From Antedon mediterranea (Eukaryota; Echinodermata; Crinoidea; Comatulida; Antedonidae), in the NCBI RefSeq assembly GCF_964355755.1, contig NC_092673.1, forward strand, positions 33,489,648-33,553,647: a stretch of DNA of 64,000 bases. Direction: 5' to 3'. The first letter of the stretch is position 1. Every line of letters begins with the position of its first letter. The notes under the pieces were generated by a model. It did no database searches. It worked only from the letters and a program-made list of their open reading frames with translations, and was not told the DNA's origin. This document shows, piece by piece, positions 22,897-34,645 of this stretch. A program made the translations under genes and the position numbers.

Positions 22897-25800
22897 ATGA
22901 AGATGTTATTTCCTTCCAGATTGACTGAAGAAGAAGAAATACTTCAACAGAAGTTTGCATTACTTAAGAAAAAGGTAAATTTGTTTTCAAATATTGTCGA
23001 TCTATAGGCTAAGTAAGGTTTATTTAATTAATTGTGCTAGGCCTCAGTCAGACCAGCTAGGCTAGCTAGGCCTAGGTCCAGGCAGGCCGCGCCGCGCCGC
23101 CTAGACTAGAGTAGATAAGGTAGGCGGCTCCTGGTCCGGTTGGCTAGCTGTCTGGCTTCGCCCTACTTACCAGGCCTAGTGTTACTAGGTAAGGAATGAG
23201 GGTAAAGGATATAGCCCTACAGTCGAGCTTTCAAGGATCCAAGTAGCAACTTCCTTTCAGTTTTAGTTGTAGGGCTTTTGAGTCGTTTTGTCCTCACGTT
23301 GTCATCATCATTTGTGGGCTAGCCGACTCCAAAAAAAGTTAATAATGTGAATTTATTTAAATATAATAATATGTAAACTATTTATTTCAGCATTTTCTAC
23401 ATCATACGCTTACACACATTTAGGCCTATTTTACATTTTAAACTAGGTAGGCCAATAATTATAATGGGAACAAACAGTTTTAATAATGATAAAAACGCAA
23501 CCCCAATTTTGTAATAATTATGTGATCTGCCTTGTTTTATCTTGGGTAGAAAAGAGCATTGTATTTATTGAAGCAGGCAAAAGCAAAGCCCCCAGCTGAA
23601 TCTCAAGAGGCCAAACCAAAGGGCAATGCCAAAAGAAGTAAGTTTGATAACCTCCTCAGTAGTCCAGTGATTTAAACGCCCACCCACCCTGTAAAAACAA
23701 GAATTTATAATTTTCGGAGGATGGCAATCTAACAACAAGACACTGTACTTACCTTGCCAAGATAGGAAATTGCAACAATCCTTTTATCTCATTTCTGGGT
23801 ATATTTATATATATATAAATACCAACAGGAAGTGTACTATGTACCTATTTGCTGTGGCGTGTGGTATCTGTAAAGGTTGGGAACTGATCGTGTCGCAGCC
23901 ACAGATAAACTCTTTGATCTCTGGACCTCAGCATCCTGTTGTTGTTATGTTGCCTTGATTGTAGTACATATATAACTTATTTTATCTTTTTTATCAGCTA
24001 TTTCAGAAGTTAGTCAAGAAGAAGCAAAGGAAATGGCAAAGAAAGTTCTAGCGACTCAGGTATACTCTTCTGTTCATATAACCATTGAGGGTGGGGGAAA
24101 ATCTTCCGACACCTCATTCCCCTATTATAATCTAATTGTTTGTAAATCTTTGATTCACCAGTGTGTGCTATTTTAGTAGGTATATTAAAATAAACTGTAG
24201 TGATGATCTGGAATGCTTGCATATTATAATGCCACCCCCTAATTTGAGCTAAATTCAGACTTAATTTCATTGTTAATGCAATCCAAGGATAATCCCCCCC
24301 CCCCCCCACTTATTTTCACCAACCTCCATAATTACTCAATCATGTGTGAAAGTTAAATTGGATTTTAAAACTTTTTTACAACAATTTAATTTAAAAGTAT
24401 TTCTATACTACTGTATTTCCTGGCTAATACATACATTTTTTTTTACAGTCGGCTATGGTTAAGAAAGAAAAAGGTTTTAAACGATCCAAACATTTTGAAA
24501 GGAAGATTAAAGAAACTGAAAAACCGGATAAATCTGGTATGGTGCCGTTTGAACCCTTCAACGGTGCCGGTGAAGAAGACGCACCATCAACTCCAACTAA
24601 AGACAGACGTTCTTCCTACAGGCCATTATATGAAAGGTATTTAATTCCAGTAGGAACCCCTTCTTTGCTCTGTCTACAACACTATCAAACTTTATGTGAC
24701 AAAAAATGTGATGTGCCCATATATGACATGATGATGTCATATCAACCAACGCAAGGATGTAGACACAACGCAAGCAAGTTGACCAATCAAAAGCACTTTT
24801 TCGAATAATCCATCGCTTGTGATTGGTCAAATCATTTACGTTTACATACTAGTGGGAACCCAGCTTTAATGAGGTTCTATTGTAATCGGTTAAAGTCACT
24901 GTAAAATCCATTGTACTTTCATTAATACACAAAGATTGCAAAGATATCGTACATATAAAACATTAGCTGAACTGACAATATCTAATAATATAGAAACAAT
25001 ACTGTCTACAGATTGGATAATTAAGTAAAATTGTAAAGTGCAATTTTTTTTCTTAGCTTACAGTATAAGTTCAACATTGTAAATATCGATATATTTTTTT
25101 AGTTGATTGTAATTTTTAAATGGTTTATTTATATTATATTAATTTTGTGAAAACTTTTCTAAACTAATTTTTTTTTTAATTTGTCATCACTTGTAGTTTT
25201 GTGAGTAGCAGTGACAGACAGCCAAGGAAATATGAAGAAAGTAAGTAAAATGCTTAAATTATTAATAAATTAAAATTCTTCATGTATTTATGCTTATTAT
25301 ATTGGTTTTATTCAGATGGCCAAACCAACGTTAATAAATGGCAAATAAAAGATAATAAGTCAATCAATTTTTTCAACCTAAAGATTTATTGTCCCCTGAA
25401 AAAATAAATCTTAAATTTTTGTTTGTTGAATATGCCATTTAAATGATAATAGTTATCCAATTTTACCAAAAGTTGGATCGGAAAAAAAAATGTAATTACC
25501 TAAAAAAATAATTTGCATGTGGACATACATTTGTCACAATCAACCAATTTTAGTCAATGATGACTTAGTAGGTCATCACAAATTGAAAGGCTTCTTAGGC
25601 TACTACTAATAAATCACTTTTTTTAGGGCCGTCATATTCAGATATGGAACCAAAGCGAGGAAACACAATTTATGTAAAAGGCACAAATATGTTAACAGAA
25701 AAATTGTGTCAAGAAGCTTTTAAAAAATATGGAAACATTCTAAATATGAACTTGGAAAAAGATAAAAAGTAAGTAAAACAATATTTACATTCATAAATCG

Positions 25801-28126
25801 TGAAATTAATTTTCACTTACTAACAATTTTAGTTAGTAGTCTTTTTTACCCTGGTGAGAAACATTTTTTATCGCATCCTGCAAAAGAGTGTTTTCTGCAT
25901 TGTCCTAAATTCCTTTTTAACAGTACAAACATATTCTAAATACCAGAATTTCCAGAAAACCAGACATATTATGCCAGCCCAAAGGTGTCTGGTATTGGGA
26001 GAGTTGACTGTACTATAGATGCCAATATTTTGTTTTTTAATAGTGCCCTCTATAGTTTTAAGAAGTATTTTTATATGGTTTCATAAATTCTCCCCATGTT
26101 TCATTTTTCCGATTTCTGGCACTAATCATGTTAATGTTAACATGTAGTGTTTGAACCAGTATTGTGTAGCATACAGTCGCCAGACAGACTAATATATGAA
26201 ATTATTTCAATGCAGCTATCGTGAATGTAGTATATGTTTTTAAAATTACAGAATATTTAAATATTTGAACTATAATTAATATGGTTTTACCTTTAGTGCA
26301 TAACTTTCTTGTTGAAAGAACTTGAATTGAACACAGAATGTCTAAAAGATTTTTGATCTATTTATTTGGAAAGAGTGCAATCAATTGGAACTTACTTTTG
26401 TAAAGCAACATTTTTATGTAATCTCTATACTAAATTTGTCATTGCGCCGTTGACTTAATGTTGAAAGCCTAATGGTATTAATAAAAGAAATATACTTAAC
26501 TTACTATAAATAACTATATGTTGACTTGTACATGCTGTAGCAGTGTTTCTTATAACAATCAGTCACATTATACTAGCAATTAGAGGTTTTAAAAAATGAA
26601 ATTTTTTTCTTGTGAACAGAAATGGGTCCTTTTAAAAAATCACAAAGGATATCTTATCTTATGTTTCCATTCACAATCGCCCAAAAACAGTTTTCGGGGA
26701 GCAATTTTTAGCTGCAATGCAAAACTGTTTTTTAGGAAGAAAATTGTTTTTAAACAGAAAAAGGTCCTTAGTGGTATAAATTTATGTTTCATTAAATTTA
26801 TTCAAACAACACATACATAATACATGAATACGTGTATGATGCAAACTGAAAAATTATCTAAAAACCATGGAATTACCTTTTTTTTTGTCTGGTGTGGTTT
26901 CTTCCCACTTGTATTATGATACTCTGTTATAAATATATATATATATATACAAATCCAAAGAGAAATAACTGAAAAATGACAATGCTGTCAGTATCAGTGG
27001 CTGGATCTCAATGGAGACACTGTTTTCTCTCTTTTGTATGTACTGTATTATGTATATATACACAGTGTTAAAAGTAGTAGTACAATAAATAAATACTTTA
27101 TATGCTTGTATTCATAAACCACATTTACCATCATTTACAATTACAGTAATATATATAAATAACAAAATTGCAATAAAAAGATGATAAAGATGAAATAAAT
27201 CAAATCAAAATTGCATTATATTTTCAGTGTTGCTTTTGTGACCTTTGATAAAGTAGAGGGAGCTGAAGCAGCCATCAAAGACATGAATAAAGCTATAATG
27301 CAAGACGTCAGATTGAGGGTATCATTCGCAAGACGTCAACCATTGCAAGAGGGACCAGGGGACTCGTCGTCACCTTGGGCTGATGTTTGTAAGTTGCGTT
27401 TCAGTTTATGATATACTTTCATTTTTATAAAGGTGTGCAAATTTATCCTACAGATCATTAACAATGTATGGTCCTCTAAAAAAATAAAAAATGAAGATAA
27501 ATAAAATATTCAATAGACCGTTTTGTAGTTTTAATAAAGTTGTTCACTTTCATAGAAAACAACAACAAAAATATAGATTTAACTTATAAAAACTTTACAA
27601 AAAGAGGTTAGATTTAATATTAAAAAAAATTTTCTGGTAAATATTTCTTTTTCCATCCAATTTTGATCAAAGTAAATACAGTAACTAGTATGTGAAAATA
27701 AAAAAACATATTCAAAAAAATTATTTAAAGGACAACTTGACCGAGGACCATATTTTAACAACGTATTAGGGATGTACATATCATTTCAGAACCATCGCGA
27801 GATTAAGGATATCGCCGCACTCGCTCTTCGTACAGCTGTCTCTGTAAATTGCTGTGACGTCACAGGTGCATCGAAAAATTTGTGTCATGTAATGAGTTTT
27901 CTGGCAAATCGCGAAAATTTCTAGTAAACACACGTAAATCGTAAAAAATATAAATGTTGATTTTTATTTTATTGTTTCTGCTTTATGCTTATCTGGACTC
28001 ATTAAGTACATTTTTTTTTTATTATTCTTTATTTTCTTTTTAGCATTTAATCGTACGAAACCAAGGCATCAAGACAAACGGTCTGTATTAAGCTACAAAG
28101 AGGATGAAGACCTTTTCTCATCATAA
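22897..28126 (+). CDS. NELFE: Negative elongation factor E (NELF-E), RRM protein
   Basis: Complete gene. Exons: 22897-22974, 23550-23637, 23998-24059, 24449-24636, 25197-25240, 25627-25768, 27228-27388, 28044-28126; 281 aa. The N-terminus (LTEEEEILQQKFALLKKKKR) is the conserved coiled-coil that contacts NELF-B. Next come GFKRSKHFERKIKE and the family signature LYESFVSSSDR. A single RRM follows, with RNP2 TIYVKG and RNP1 NVAFVTF, then FARRQP and a conserved tail (HQDKRSVLSYKEDEDLF). The protein is about 100 residues shorter than the human one because the Arg-Asp (RD) repeat between LYESF and the RRM is absent. NELF holds RNA polymerase II in promoter-proximal pause, with NELF-E binding nascent RNA. 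A second ATG two codons in (22903) could also serve as start. Confidence 0.95.
24664..24868. mobile_element. Composite: truncated MITE B joined to MITE A
   Basis: 24664-24745 is the left part of a MITE B (CTCTGTCTACAACACTATC ... GATGATGTCATATCA). It breaks off into a MITE A at 24747-24868 (ACGCAAGGATGTAGACACAA ... CTAGTGGGAACCCAGCTTT). Located 28 bp after the exon 4 donor of NELFE. Confidence 0.65.
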
Positions 28127-28780
28127 CCAAAAGATACGCATACACACACTATTGGATCAAGTTAAGCAGGGTACTATCATAAGCTACTTATCTGTTCACA
28201 TTGTCCTATCTTGTTTGACAAAATATTGATATTGTTCGATTTATGTAATGCATTTGAATACAAAATTGTGATAATATGCTTCTAGATAGATTTATCAGAG
28301 GATGGAATTCACTCCATTCGGGAAAGTTGTGACATGATGTAGACTCCAAATGAATCATTTCAACTTCAGTGCTTGACATAAGGTAAAACTCTGTCTGTGA
28401 GTACTAGGCAGTTGAGGGTGGATCTCTAATGTTCTGCCTATGTTGTTAAAACATCATGGTCGTATGGATTGAAGTGTTGATTCAGCTAGCCACTCCTGAT
28501 GGAATTAGTATTGAATTGGTGAGCTACACCTTGGCGGTGTGGTGAAATAGGAGAGCTGCCACACGGTGATTTGAACTGTCTAATGCCGAGTGATTTTTAT
28601 CAGCAGCAACCTGACGGAATGAAGTAACAGTCATTTTTGTCACATGGAGGAAATGAAATAACACATTTCGAGTTATCTATCATAAAATTTTAAAAAAGGG
28701 AAAAAACACCATAAAAACAGTATACTGTAATTAGTGAAAAGCTGAAAGAAAGGAATAAGATGGAATTCAACAAAAACAAG
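28127..28780 (+). other. NELF-E 3' UTR and intergenic DNA
   Basis: Follows the TAA at 28124-28126. No coding feature seen. Confidence 0.45.
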
Positions 28781-29345
28781 ACCATGTACATGGCTGCAGT
28801 TGCATGCTCATGTTAGTGTTTAACAATCAACCGACTGACTTAGTGAGCTGTAGAGTCATGTTGAACGCGACTAAAAAGAAAGAAAAAATATATAAAACCT
28901 TTATATACAATATAATATACAAAATAATGATAATTCAATTCATCTTTTATTGGTCTAATTCATATAAAAATAAAATCTTTTTTAATACACTGCAGCAGTT
29001 TAAAATACCAAAAACCGGTTAAATTTAATCAACATAACACTGGTATGACACGCCATGTGTGCATAAAAGTTTTTATTTTATGAATATCTAAATTGCTGTA
29101 TAGGATATTGACTAGTTACAGTGGTTTCAATATTTTATGTTCAATATTAGTTATTCATACACAAGAACAATTATACAATATGATATTTAACAAGGCCATA
29201 TACATGGCTGCAGTCACGTGCAAGTTAGTTTTTAACGACCGACATAGTGGGCTGTAGAGTCACGCGACTAAAAAAGTGGCAGTGTAGCTTGGCGTTTGGT
29301 TGCTTAACCTAATTCTTGGGTTCAAATCCCATGCCAGGAATTTCT
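28781..29345 (+). repeat. Two copies of repeat D and a tRNA-like SINE head
   Basis: 28781-28880 and 29190-29276 share ACATGGCTGCAGT, ACCGAC and GGGCTGTAGAGTC ending in CGCGACTAAAAA; a third copy is at 46303-46400. Directly after the second copy, 29277-29345 has an A-box-like TAGCTTGGCG and a B-box-like GGGTTCAAATCCC followed by ATGCCAGG, so it is tRNA-derived. Confidence 0.55.
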
Positions 29346-29821
29346 CATGTATTAGATCAGCGCCATTAAATGATTACCTTACTAAGTCTTGAAGCGTGGG
29401 TTTATTTTATAAAAACTAATTGACGTTTAACGCTGTTGGATATTTATTATTTAAATTGGTGTCAAAAATACAACGTGGGCGAAAGTTCATTCACTTCTCA
29501 GCGGTGTTCTTGGTTGGTTTTGGTTTTGCGCTATTAAGTTACACTAATTTCAAATATAAAGTGTTTTTTGGCTCTTATTCTTTACAATGGGAGTTGCGTC
29601 ACTAGACGAAAAGGCATAAAATAACAGCATAAGGCATGAGAATTTATTTAATAGAATAAAAGGATGGTTGATTACACTACCTTTTATCACGAATAAAAAT
29701 ACAGCGAACTGGTAATAAAGAGAGAATGAAAACATTTACAGTGTCAAGCTGAGTTTATTACACCTTTTTTAAGAAAAACTAATTTAGAGAGACGATGAGA
29801 CCGTCTGAATTTTTACTCTTA

Positions 29822-30138
29822 CTAATCCAGACCTACTTTTATATAAGTAAAACCTCTGCGTGGACATTAAATCGTTTGTACTATAAGTCTGATTTACTTC
29901 AGAAGGTCAGATGTATAATTGTAGTAAAGTTTGACAAAACGAATTATTGATAGAAGAAATCCATTTAAAGTTCAGTCTTCCCTGATAGTACTAATCCAGA
30001 CCTACTTTTATATAAGTAAAACCTCTGCGTGAACATTAAATCTGTTGTACTATAAGTCTGATTTACTTCAGAAGGTCAGAGGTATAATTGTAGTAAAGTT
30101 TGACAAAACGAATTATTGAAAGAAGAAATCCATTTAAA
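29822..30138. repeat. Direct duplication, two units of about 149 bp spaced 169 bp
   Basis: CTAATCCAGACCTACTTTTA begins both units (29822 and 29991), which are almost identical through to CGAATTATTGA and AAATCCATTTAAA. They lie directly upstream of secreted-family copy 1. Confidence 0.9.
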
Positions 30139-30149
30139 CAAAGGCGTGT

Positions 30150-30315
30150 GATTTCCATTGTTAAACCCTCCTACGTCGCCGAACTATTAAAAGAAAAAAT
30201 CTAGTACACGTCTTTCACGCATTGTGTGTTCTGCTTGTTGAACCGTACAGTTGACAATCAAAGTCACAGAAGTCAAATTTAGGCTTAAAGCAAATCAGTT
30301 GATTTTGTCTTCGGA
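30150..30315 (+). promoter_or_regulatory. Conserved upstream block of the secreted family, copy 1
   Basis: Matches 37865-38029 and 40237-40392. Shared elements in order: a CRE-like CTACGTC, an A-rich stretch, ATTGTGTG, TTGACAATCAAAGTCA and AAATCAGTTGATTTTGTCTT just before the ATG. In this copy the CRE-like site is CTACGTCGCC rather than TACGTCACC. Confidence 0.5.
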
Positions 30316-32257
30316 ATGATCGCAATCATGGCTGTGTTAAGGAGAATCGTCGCAGATCTTGTCATTTTAAACGTTGTTTTACTTAGTTTATCGTCGTGCT
30401 GTGTCGGTCGTGTAATCAACACTAGAGATGTTGCAGGCGATCAGCTTTTGGTGAGTTTTTCACATGACATGTTTTAAAATTTGTATAAGAATAGTAATAA
30501 CTAATAGCATAGAGATATAGTGAACTATAATATCTCTATTCTAATAATAAAACAATAAGAAGGAGTGTCCAAACCTTGAAATAACGATAAAACATACCAT
30601 TTCTAAAATGAAACTTGGTAGAAATATGTAAAAATAGTCCACAATGTATTTAAATATTACAAAAAACATTTGAGAATTTTTGTTTTGCTTAAACATAGTG
30701 ATTATAGTCTGGTATTACTTTGGAACACCAGACGTTCGTTTTAATGATAGGGCATAGACAGGAGCAGGTTGTATCACCTAGGATAATATCAGACGTTCGT
30801 TTTAATGATAGGGCATAGACAGGAGCAGGTTGTATCACCTAGGATAATATCAGACGTTCGTTTTAATGATAGGGCATAGACAGGAGCAGGTTGTATCACC
30901 TAGGATAATATCAGACGTTCGTTTTAATGATAGGGCATAGACAGGAGCAGGTTGTATCACCTAGGATAATATCAGACGTTCGTTTTAATGATAGGGCATA
31001 GACAGGAGCAGGTTGTATCACCTAGGATAATATCAGACGTTCGTTTTAATGATAGGGCATAGACAGGAGCAGGTTGTATCACCTAGGATAATATCAGACG
31101 TTCGTTTTAATGATAGGGCATAGACAGGAGCAGGTTGTATCACCTAGGATAATATCAGACGTTCGTTTTAATGATAGGGCATAGACAGGAGCAGGTTGTA
31201 TCACCTAGGATAATATCAGACGTTCGTTTTAATGATAGGGCATAGACAGGAGCAGGTTGTATCACCTAGGATAATATTGAAAGTTGCTAAAGCTGCTCTG
31301 TCTACACTATCAAACTAGTTTGTTTGACAAAAAAGTTTGATGTGCCCATGGTAGTGGTATTCCAAAATATGGTAGTGATATGACATCACCATGTCCATAT
31401 ATGGGGAATCACATTTTTCTGTCACATAAAGTTTAATAAAGTGGAGACAGAGCTTAAGGACGTGGATTTATAGAATAATTGAAAATCGAATAATTTTCTT
31501 TTGTTTGTTACATGCCTATAGTTCCAGCAACGCATTTAAAACATTAAAGGGACGTATAAAATTAACATTTTTTAATTTTTTTTTTCGATTTTTTATTCTG
31601 TTACAGGAACGTGAACTTGACGACTTTAAGGTAAAATGGCTACTTGATAAATTAATGTCGCTCGTCAGCAACGAAGAAAACGTAGAAATAACCACTGTTG
31701 AAAGCATTCAAACTACAGCGCCATCGACAACCACTGCCCAAAAACCAGTTGACAACACCGTGTATATCCAGCACATTGTCAATTGCTACAAATCATATCG
31801 ATTTATTACTGAACAAGGTCTAAGTGAACGTGATAACATCTACAACATTGTAAACGTCCAATGTATGGCAGATCCCACCGTGGAACGATTTGTCAAAGTT
31901 TTAACCGCTTATTATACTTACAAACTCAATAAGGACATTGGGTATAGCGATTACGCTGTGGTGGAGTGGCTGTTTAGCATTTTTGATGAAGACACCGAAG
32001 ACAACCAGATAAACACTGACGTTTATCAAGAAGAGGTAAAGACAACAGCTGCACAACCAACAATAGAACCAACTTCTGAGAATACCACTACCAGAAAGGT
32101 TGAACCTACAACCCTGAAACAAGAAACAACTGAAGAGCAAGATGCCAATGTGCCAACTACATCCTACCCCCTAAATGAAGAGAACAATGGCGAAGACTTA
32201 GTACGAGAGTTACAGCTTGAACGTATACTAAATATATTAAAAAAACAAAGGGGTTAA
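30316..32257 (+). CDS. Secreted protein family, copy 1 (long acidic form)
   Basis: Exon 1 30316-30450 and exon 2 31607-32257 (donor GTGAGT, acceptor TGTTACAG, phase 0). 261 aa from 30316, or 257 from the second ATG at 30328, which is the one conserved in copy 4. Signal peptide MAVLRRIVADLVILNVVLLS then LSSCCVG, cleavage likely before RVINTRD. Exon 2: helix (ERELDDFKVKWLLDKL), Thr/Ser-rich linker, conserved two-cysteine core (YIQHIVNCYKSYRFITEQGL ... IYNIVNVQCMADP), a long Glu/Thr-rich tail, and a C-terminal helix (VRELQLERILNILKKQRG). This is the most diverged copy and lacks the poly-Gln. The intron holds a nine-copy minisatellite and a MITE B. AATAAA near 32509 is the likely polyA signal. 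Family not recognised. Confidence 0.8.
30730..31278. repeat. Minisatellite, 61 bp unit, 9 copies
   Basis: AGACGTTCGTTTTAATGATA recurs every 61 bp (30730 to 31218). I see no differences between units, so the array is very young. It sits inside the intron of secreted-family copy 1. Confidence 0.97.
31288..31456. mobile_element. MITE family B copy
   Basis: Left end TAAAGCTGCTCTGTCTACAC, right end TTAATAAAGTGGAGACAGAGC, with the typical GTAGTG and GACATCACCATG inner strings. It begins 10 bp after the 61 bp array. Confidence 0.75.
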
Positions 32258-32585
32258 ACTTACGGCACTACCATTGATTATTTTTATTTTTTAAATCATT
32301 GTTTAGTTATAAAACCAGAAAACGAGGCCTAAATATTATAAATTGATGGGTACTTATGTGAACTAATATAATTATAAAACTAACTATAAATACAATATTT
32401 TTCTGTTGTTTGGCTAGTAACTGATTTGTTTAAAACGTGATTTTGTTTTGATACAAATTCAAACCATACTCAGAAAAAATTCTATATAATTGGATAGCAT
32501 TGGATGAAAATAAAGTAAACGTTCTTTATAGCATTGTTTTTGTTTTCAATCGATTGCTTTCCACTTTCGTTTTAAGATGCATTTA

Positions 32586-32651
32586 CATTAGACCGTTTTC
32601 TATACGCGTCCATCATAGTAATGATGGACGCGTATAGAAAACGGTCTAATG
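32586..32651. repeat. Perfect 31 bp inverted repeat with 4 nt loop
   Basis: Left arm 32586-32616 and right arm 32621-32651 are perfect reverse complements (CATTAGACCGTTTTCTATAC ... inner CATCAT), separated only by AGTA. It lies about 330 bp after the stop codon of secreted-family copy 1. A perfect stem this long is unexpected by chance; it could be a recently inserted foldback element or a transcribed hairpin. Confidence 0.95.
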
Positions 32652-33358
32652 ATTGTAATTTACAAGAGCTGGACTTTAATGGTGGTAAATCGCTAAACGT
32701 ACTTCTAATGGATTTGATAAATAAAGAACCGGACGCCATCTACATTTGGTGCCGTTCCTTTTTATTCGTCTGTTAGAATATCCCGTCTTATTTACCATAT
32801 CCACAGGTGGAAACATATGCAAATTAAGTCATTGACCACGGGTCACAACACTAATGCTGAAATGCAGATAGTAAAATGTAGAAAGTAGACATGCGCAGAA
32901 TGAAGAGTTCTTCCTTGAGATCGCACATTTTTCTATTACAAAATCACCTAAATTGTATATAGGCCTAGACCTATTCTTATTGGATAAAACATACCAAAGA
33001 TCTTCATATTTCTAGACAGAATGTTTGCATATTGAGCATGCGCACTGATCGTGTATACAGGCCTTATAAGCAAAACAAAACATTTTTGTTCGGCCAATCT
33101 TCTATTTTACTGGGAAAAATATCGCGTATGTGTGTCGATAAGTTCTTCGAGTAACATTACAGTAGCTCTTTTGTACAATATAGTTAATTGACTTAATTGC
33201 AGGAAGTTATAATAGACATTATTATAAAATACATTTATGAATACCATCGCGTGATTGCAAGGTCTGTTGACACCAAGGAGGGGCCTATATAGGCCTAATA
33301 ACTGACGGCAAGACAGTTTTTAGTTGCTTTTGCGCCGTTTAGCTAAAAGGAGAGAGAC
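32652..33358. other. Intergenic region between copies 1 and 2
   Basis: No gene seen. TAGACATGCGCAGAATGAAG (32885-32905) recurs near 35034, so parts of the intergenic DNA were duplicated with the genes. A possible TATA (CCTATATAGGCC) lies at about 33282-33293, upstream of copy 2. Confidence 0.5.
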
Positions 33359-34129
33359 ATGATGGTCAGTATTCAAGAGAGTCGTTGCTGATCTTGTTAT
33401 TTTGAACATTGTCTTGCTGAGTTTATCGTCTTGCTGTGTCGCTCGTGTTGTCGTCACTAGAGATGCTGACAATGATGGTGACTTTGAGGTAATGTTTTAT
33501 TTATTACATTTCAAGAATATTTAGGTTTTACCTTTAAAGATTGGATGTTATTAAACAACATAAATTATTATATATCGTAAGAATTGATGCACATCACGTT
33601 TACATGAAGCCCGGACTTACCCGGGTAAGTTAGTTTTTTACCTGTCAAAGTAAGTGATAAGTGTGCCAATGAAACCAACTTACCCGTGTATAATAACTAA
33701 GTATGAACGGGCCGTGTTAATTTGCGCCTGCGTATTAGCAAAGAAAAAAAAGAACTTAATTCTAATGATAAAATATAATCTTTATAGGATCGTGAACTTG
33801 TCATGGCTGTAAAAGAGCTTTATGCCGAACTGATGGAAAAAAGAAACGGCATACAGACCACTACAGTGTCCATTCCAACAACCACTTCCAAGCAGCAGCA
33901 GCAACCTGGTACAAACCTGTATATCCAGCACATTGTCAACTGCTACAAATATTACCAATTTGTTACTGAACAAGGTCTAAGTGAACGTGACGACATCTAC
34001 AACATTGTAAACGTTCAGTGTATGGCAGACCCGAAAGTGGCTCGCCTTGTCAAACTTATGACCGATTACAGATTCAAAGAAAATGATGAAATTGCAGGCA
34101 ACCAAGAGGAAAAGCTTTCGAAGAGGTAA
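33359..34129 (+). pseudogene. Secreted protein family, copy 2 (short form, broken start)
   Basis: Exon 1 about 33359-33488 and exon 2 33788-34129. The hydrophobic segment in exon 1 (VVADLVILNIVLLSLSSCCV) is intact from 33381 onward, but the ATGs at 33359 and 33362 are one base out of frame and run into TGA; the good frame has a stop and no ATG upstream. Exon 2 is well preserved: DRELVMAVKELYAELM, SIPTTTSKQQQQP, core YIQHIVNCYKYYQF and VQCMADPKVARLVKL. It then ends early (NQEEKLSKR, stop) without the acidic tail and C-terminal helix. Either a recent pseudogene, a copy using an undetected first exon, or a sequence error in exon 1. Confidence 0.7.
33609..33712. repeat. Inverted-repeat element in copy 2 intron
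   Basis: GACTTACCCGGGTAAGTTAG at the left and AACTTACCCGTGTATAATAA ... GAACGGGCC at the right. Homologous to 860-960 next to the minisatellite at 664-880. Confidence 0.5.
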
Positions 34130-34339
34130 AAATACAAAGAATATCCGGAAATATTTCCCGACTAGTAGCAACGTAGCCCGTATTTCATTGTTGTTACTTG
34201 TGATTTCCATTATTCCGTTATTCACGGTATATTGTACTCAGTTTGTACTGTTTTTGGCTTCTTTAAATTTTTTTCAGTTCGTTTAAGACGAATGTTTTGT
34301 AGACTTTAAAATGTCTTTTGTAAATTACCCTTTGATAAT

Positions 34340-34645
34340 ATTACTTGAACTTAGACCGTAAGTCTGCAGTGACACATCTCCAGTTGTTTCTACCGGTCCT
34401 CCATCTCTTTCTGCACTGTCCTCCGCCATATTGTTTTGGACCGTCCGACACTTCTTTTGTCTTTGTCTTTCATTGCTGTCAAACAATAAATTGGTTTTCA
34501 TTCTTATCACAAGCCAATCCATTTCCATTTTTTGATCTAACAATAAATTGGTTTTCATTCTTATCACAAGCCAATCCATTTCCATCTTTTGATCTTTGTC
34601 TCTTTGCTTATCTATCCCTAAAACCAGGACAATTTGTCAACTAAA
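34340..34645. repeat. Repeat shared with 36220-36440, with a 57 bp internal duplication
   Basis: AAGTCTGCAGTGACACATCTC and the CACAAGCCAATCCATTTCCA strings also occur in the intron of copy 3 (36239-36415). Within this copy, ACAATAAATTGGTTTTCATT is present twice, 57 bp apart (34484 and 34541). Confidence 0.75.
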
